Source: Wyeomyia smithii (Eukaryota; Arthropoda; Insecta; Diptera; Culicidae). From it: a stretch of 64,000 bases of DNA. Positions within the stretch are counted from its first letter, which is position 1; every line of letters starts with the position of its first letter. This document shows positions 59,197 through 64,000 of the stretch, piece after piece. The position numbers and the translations under genes were made by a program. Location: contig NC_073696.1 in NCBI RefSeq assembly GCF_029784165.1, positions 51,527,501 to 51,591,500 on the forward strand, read 5' to 3'. The notes beneath the pieces were generated by a model. It made no database searches, was not told the origin of the DNA, and worked only from the letters and a program-made list of their open reading frames with translations.

Positions 59197-60501
59197 TGCT
59201 AAATTTTAAATTAGTAACAATTTTAATAGTAAAATTTGTGCCTATTTGAATGGCTTCAAACATTTATTTTGCCTGCAACATGGCGTTCATAAGATCGAAC
59301 ATTGCCTGTTGCAAAAAAGAAAGTTTACCAGCCGTAATAGGCCCCAGGCAGTTGACATTAGAAAAAATATTTTCGGCAGCAATATTAGCTGGAGTAATAG
59401 GTGTACAATTATTTTCTAGCGTGTTTTGCTTATATTAACGGTCATTTTCGAACTACCAACACTGGGCGGTATAATGTTCGAACTACCTGTAACCTGTGCA
59501 TAAGTTAAACGGGTATGCAAAGGAGTAGGTAAACTATGCGTCACTGGTACGCTTGGAGAATTTTGTTTTGAAGTTGGTTTTAATCGAGAAATTGAATTTT
59601 GTTTACCTTGCCTTGCCTTTACAATTGCTAAACGGACTTGGCATTGATAAAAATTTGACATATGGTTGCCGTTACAATTCGCACAGCGAAAATTTTTTAC
59701 TCTCTTTCACAGGACATGTGTCCTTTTTGTGAGAAGAGTCTCCACAATTAAGACATTTTTGGTCCATGTTACAGAATTTGGAACCATGGCCATAACGTTG
59801 GCAAGTACGGCATTGGGTGATATGCTTTTCACCTCCGCCATACTTCCTATAAATTTCCCACTTTACACGCACATTATACAAAGCATGTGCTATTTCAAAA
59901 AATTTTAAGTTGTTAACCTCATTGCGGTTAAAATGAATTAAATAATTAACAAGGAAAATTCCAGTTCTCTGACTGTTATCGCCTCGTGATTTTTGTTTCA
60001 TTAGAATTACTTGGGTAGGGGCTATGCCAAGTAATTCTGTTAAAGTAAATTTGATCTCATCAACGGTTTGATCGTTGGTGAGACCTTTCAATACGACCTT
60101 GAACGGCTTGGCGCTCTTCGTGTCATATGTAAAAACATTATACATCTTTTCAGTTAAATACTAAATAAGGCGAAAACGACCCTTTATAGAGTCGGCTAAT
60201 AAGCGGCATTCGCCTCTACGACCAATTTGATAGGTAACTTTAACGTCAGAAACAAACGTTGAAAGTTCCTTTTTGAAAATATTGAATTCAGAAGAAATAG
60301 TTACCACAATAGGTGGAACTTTTTCCTTTTTAAAGAATTGACATTTTGTATAGTTCCATTACTCATAACTTCCATTTCACCAGCTTCTTGCTCAGGCAAA
60401 ATATAAAAAGGATTGTCACTACAGACACTCGAAGTGTCAGAAAGAGATGCCTCTCTTTTCCTCCCCGCAGCGATGCGAGGTTTCTTTTTCCGTCCAGCCA
60501 T
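59184..60501 (-). pseudogene. LINE ORF1 (Gag-like, CCHC zinc knuckles), inactive
   Basis: ORF1 is an RNA-binding protein of the retrotransposition particle. It starts MAGRKKKPRIAAGRKREASL at 60501. The frame shifts near 60345. The next segment (VVTISSEFNIFKKELSTFV) reaches an in-frame TAG just before YLTEKMYNVFTYDTKSAKPF; most relatives would have Gln there, by inference. It goes on through KGLTNDQTVDEIKFTLTELL and NYLIHFNRNEVNNLKF (the region called PRE_C2HC in this clade) to three knuckles: CRTCQRYGHGSKFC, CLNCGDSSHKKDTC and, after a shift near 59690, CANCNGNHMSNFYQC. A Pro/Ser/Thr-rich tail follows, then FLQQAMFDLMNAMLQAK-stop-MFEAIQIGTNFTIK. It ends about 13 bases inside ORF2. Confidence 0.85.
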
Positions 60502-60702
60502 TTCAGGTGATACGAAAAAAAGTTAAAACAAATGTTAAATTCAAAAGTAGGTAGTCTTGAGAAAGACTGATGGGAAATAACTTCCAGGTAGTCTTTAAAA
60601 GACACACTGACAAAACACAAACTTTGAAGCTATAGGCAGTCAAAGACCAGTCCACAAGCAACCGAAAAAACGTCTGATCTGTCCTACAGTTCAAGACGCA
60701 CT

Positions 60703-60713
60703 GCGCATCTGAT
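60703..60713. repeat. LINE target-site duplication, 5' copy
   Basis: GCGCATCTGAT, identical to 56289-56299; it fixes the 5' end of the element at 60702. Confidence 0.9.
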
Positions 60714-61888
60714 ATGCATTACTTGCGATGTTAGGTATAAAAAACGGTACGAGAAAAAAATGTTGTCGTTGGTCGAGAAATTCGGTTTCTAAGTCCAACG
60801 AAGATATTCAAGTAAATCAACAGGTTAAAATAGTTTCAAGTTTCAACAGTCGCGAGGTGTACGATCCAAGAAAATTCGTTAAACAATGTTTGAATTGTTT
60901 GAAAGATTTTTAGTTTAATTTGTTCTATTTACGTTGATTGCATAAAATGAATGCGGAAGCTTGGGTACCGAGTTGCTGCAGAGTTTTGTTCGAAGTTGCA
61001 TATCTGTTCTGTGCCTTAGGTTTTAATTAGAAAGAAATTACTCACGCTTCTCAGTCCGGAATACCTCGTCATTCACGTACTCTGAATGTGAAAAAAATAT
61101 ATATCTGTACGACACAAGAAATACAAAAGAAACTGGCAACGAGGCTGATTTTTAGAGCGCGTTTTCAGCTCCAAATATATTTCGGGTTTGAGGTGTGTTT
61201 GCATAAAAAGTAATAGAGCTTTCTGACAGCTCAGTCACGCACACTAAGCTCAGGTTGTTTGCCTCATAAATGACACTTGCTCAACTCTGCCGGGGTTAAG
61301 AAAACCGAAATATGTAGTCTCTTTTGAGTTGCTCAGTACTGGAAATCAAATATTCATTTTGTAAGATACCTACTATCCGTAAACAAATCACACCACTCAC
61401 GCAGGAATGAATTAACTTTCAAATTAGCGAAAGAAAATAATAATTTCTCTGTCAATGCAGGCATTTTGACAGCACTTTGTTGACCTCATTTTACATTCGT
61501 CTTATACGGTGTAAAGTGCACCAATATATGCACGATTGGGAAGGTCTATGGAGAAATGAACAGAAATTTACATTATCTCTAAATCTATCTAAATCTCTAA
61601 AATCATGACAGGGCACAAGTTGACACATGCAGTTTAGCAGAGATTAAAAAATGAAGCAAATTGATAATTACCTAGAGCAGCATAATCTCACTTTTTTGAC
61701 AGTTCCGGAAGGTTTGTTTACAAGGTGTTAGAATGTGGAGCAATCAATTTTTTTTGTTCTTGCGAGTATTGTGACCTGTTCCATTAAAAAGCGCATAAGA
61801 AAAGATGACGCATCCTATATCAGAGTGGGTCAAATCCGAAAAGCATTAGAACAAAAATCTCTTTCTGTTTCATCGATAATAAATCTAA
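60714..61888. other. No gene seen
   Basis: AT-rich DNA with a short ATCTAAATCTCTAAA-type run near 61595. Nothing recognised. Confidence 0.4.
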
Positions 61889-61996
61889 GCAGGGCTGGAT
61901 TTAGACGCTGTGGGGCCCGGGGCAAATTTGTTTGTGAGGCCCTCTTTTCTTAAAAGATTTAGAGGTATCGTTCTGAAAGGTGACGAGCAAAAAAAA

Positions 61997-63213
61997 ACCT
62001 AAATTAATCCACCTAGCGGTCAGACCCAGCCTTTCTCATTCAAACTTATTATATGTTAGAATAGATTTACACGATTTAAGAGAAAAAATACTCCTTGAAA
62101 ATATCTGCTGGTTTCAGCACAACTATACCATTATTAAATACTATACCATTATTAAATTAAAATTAAAAACCTAACATTCACACACATATGAGCATACATT
62201 AAAACATACATATGCAAATTTAATGAAATAAATATGTTTCGAATACATCACGCAAAAATCCAGATGACTACTTCTGGTTACCGGAGTACATCTTAAAATG
62301 GCTAAATTTTGCCTAATCCGGGTATTTCGATGGCGAAGATGCCGACTTCATCCATTATGAGTATTGCGGAAGCGGTACACCCAAAGGCCAGAAATCAACT
62401 TAGGACGCCATTTTTAATTTCTAGATACTTAGTAGCTCCCGATTTCTGGAAAACAACCTTAAAGGGACAAACATTACCAATGTTTTTCAGGAACATGATC
62501 CCGGGTTCGAAAGCCGGGAGTAAACTCCATATTTCACTTTGAAACCCGCTTTTGCAGCTTTCGGTTTTTGGAAAACATCCACACACGTACACACCCACAC
62601 ACAAACATATAAACCAATACATGCACACATGCAGAAAATGCTCGTTTCGTCGAACTGTGTCGAGTAGTATATGAAATTCGACCATTTGGATCACTTTTCT
62701 ACCTTTTAATTAGCCAGTGATCGTTAGGAGAAAGTCAATATGTTTACTTTCATTATGTGATTCCACATGTTTATAAACAACGGACAAAGTTACAATCCGA
62801 ATACAATGAAATTCAATAGCAACCTATGAACAACTAGACCTTTAATTTGACACTAATTTTGTGAAAATCGATTCAGCCATCTCTGAGAAAAATGAGTGAG
62901 TTTAAACAACCTCAGGATAACTTTTCTTTACATAACTTTTGAACCATATGTTCAATCATAACGAAATTTAAAAGTTAAGGGTTTTGGAGACAGCCCGATC
63001 ATTTGAAACCAGTTTTATTGAAATCGGTTATGTGGTTTCTGAGATATTGATGTTTCGTGATTTTTACATATTGATACATAACCTCTAAACTAAAAATCCG
63101 ATTACAATGAAATTCAATAGCAACCTATGGCACAACTAGACCTTTCATTTGCAATCAATTTTATGAAAATCGGTCCAGCCATCTCTGAGCAAAGTGAGTG
63201 AGAATAAAAAGTT

Positions 63214-63264
<51 letters not shown>

Positions 63265-63392
63265 TACATACAGAAAATGCTCAGTTCGTCGAAAGGGGTC
63301 AAGTGGTATATGACATTCGGCCATTGGGACCACTTTTATACCTTTGGTTTTTCCAGTGATTGCTATACCTTTCTAGGAGAAAGGCAAAAAGG
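61997..63392. mobile_element. Dispersed repeat element, copy 2 (complete)
   Basis: Same family as 121-3990, here without the TIR element. It runs from CCACCTAGCGGTCAGACCCAG to CTTTCTAGGAGAAAGGC. It contains two tandem partial copies of its own 3' module: CAGAAAATGCTC..., TTCGACCATTTGGATCACTT at 62630-62720 and CATTCGGCCATTGGGACCAC at 63310-63340. It is nested in the GC-ended MITE. Confidence 0.7.
63221..63260. repeat. (CA)n microsatellite
   Basis: Twenty CA units, followed by three CATA-type units. It lies inside the dispersed repeat, where the other modules have CACACACA-like stretches at the same place (3850, 62590). Confidence 0.95.
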
Positions 63393-63470
63393 TCGCCTTA
63401 GCACTAGGGGGGCCCCTTCAATCGGTAGGCCCGGGGCATTTGCCCCCCCTCAAATCCGGGCCTGAATCTA

Positions 63471-64000
63471 AGTCCGCAAAGTTCACTCTCTGGAACTGTC
63501 AAAAAACGTGCAATGATCTGTACCGTGTTTTTGCGACGCGCTTTATGTAAAAAAAAAAATCGGTTATTTTAAGGTGTCACGAATTTTCTTAGATTTTTAA
63601 TTTTAGTATTTAGTTATGAGTCATGAGAAGTGAACTTTTGTGGGGCCCCCAAAGTGTTGGTCATGGCCCCCTGGACCCTGCTGAGTCCGGCTTTGCTAAT
63701 ATGTTATACTATATCAAGAATACACAAGAAAAGCTAAATATAATTGAACTTAAAAGTTGAAGAGGTTGTTTATAAGGCACGACCGCAGAGTTAACATAGA
63801 ATACGACAGCCTGTCTAAAGTCAAAGTATTTCTTGCAATAGGTTTGGGAATACACTCAATGGGGTAATCAATTTATTGGTCTCTCTGCTCCAGATAAGGT
63901 AAACTCTACAGACGGCACCGGTAACGACAATAAACAACAGCAGAAGCCAATAGTGTATTACCGGTTAACTAAATACGGTTTAATACAAACAATTTTCCGC
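63471..64000. other. No gene seen
   Basis: AT-rich DNA apart from the GC-rich phrase at 63640-63695 noted with the split MITE. Confidence 0.4.

Larger units (their letters stand above)
56300..60702 (-). mobile_element. Juan-like (Jockey clade) non-LTR retrotransposon, full length
   Basis: A 4.4-kb element in minus orientation: 5' UTR 60702-60502, ORF1 60501-59184, ORF2 59196-56563, 3' UTR about 240 bp, and a 23-base A tail at 56322-56300. It is bounded by the perfect 11-bp duplication GCGCATCTGAT at 56289-56299 and 60703-60713, the mark of target-primed reverse transcription. The ORF1 type (three CCHC knuckles), the short ORF1/ORF2 overlap and the poly(A) tail fit the Jockey clade; the protein wording resembles mosquito Juan elements. 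Both ORFs are broken, and the RT active site is changed, so this copy is dead although structurally complete. Confidence 0.9.
61889..63470. mobile_element. GC-ended MITE, copy 2, split by a nested repeat
   Basis: The left part 61889-61996 begins GCAGGGCTGGATTTAGACGC and contains GTGGGGCCCGGGGC and GGTGACGAGCAAAAAAA. The right part 63393-63470 continues GTCGCCTTAGCACTAGG and ends GGCCCGGGGC..., CCCCTCAAATCCGGGCC. Joining the parts reproduces, inverted, the layout of the intact copy at 36373-36606. The insertion point is inside the GCAAAAAA run. A further GC-rich phrase (GGGGCCCCC ... CCTGCTGAGTCCGGC) at 63640-63695 may be a related end. Confidence 0.65.

Overview
This window looks like mosquito nuclear DNA, most likely a culicine such as Aedes. 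The DNA is AT-rich and almost entirely noncoding. The recognisable pieces are mosquito-type mobile elements: a Juan/Jockey-clade LINE, a DD37E Tc1/mariner element (ITmD37E type), a Transib element, tRNA-derived SINEs and many short inverted-repeat elements. No sequence search was available, so species and family names rest on motifs read by eye. I found no intact host protein gene and no true tRNA or rRNA gene. The longest open frames are translations of microsatellites or run through an assembly gap of 500 Ns.

Layout. 0.1-5 kb is a stack of repeats: a dispersed element (121-3990) split by a TA-flanked TIR element (823-2246), then a fold-back element (4003-4926) that itself carries a SINE-like piece. 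5.1-5.8 kb is a TG-rich microsatellite and minisatellite. 12.6-14.5 kb is a second TA-flanked TIR element. 14.9-17.9 kb holds a LINE reverse-transcriptase scrap, then a decayed divergent histone H2A-H2B pair; the H2B copy is split by an ITmD37E element and keeps the histone 3' stem-loop. 18.8-20.8 kb is a large nested palindrome. 21-26 kb is mostly single-copy-looking DNA without a gene I can name. 26-28 kb has an inverted-repeat element, a SINE and the gap.

28.6-31.3 kb is a frameshifted Transib (RAG1-like) transposase whose terminus lies where a non-LTR retrotransposon reading frame breaks. 37.3-38.8 kb is a 1.5-kb TGTC array. 41.5-46.0 kb contains SINEs and a TAA-flanked 2.1-kb TIR element with two smaller elements nested in it. 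46.7-52.2 kb has two more SINEs and a 340-bp MITE. 56.3-60.7 kb is a full-length but dead Juan-like LINE with an 11-bp target duplication and poly(A) tail. 61.9-63.5 kb is a GC-rich MITE split by a complete copy of the same repeat that opens the window.

There is no operon or pathway here. What the parts do together is record a history of nested insertions. The parts most worth following are the 2-kb palindrome (possible long hairpin RNA and siRNA source), the histone-pair relic, the Transib and the TGTC array.
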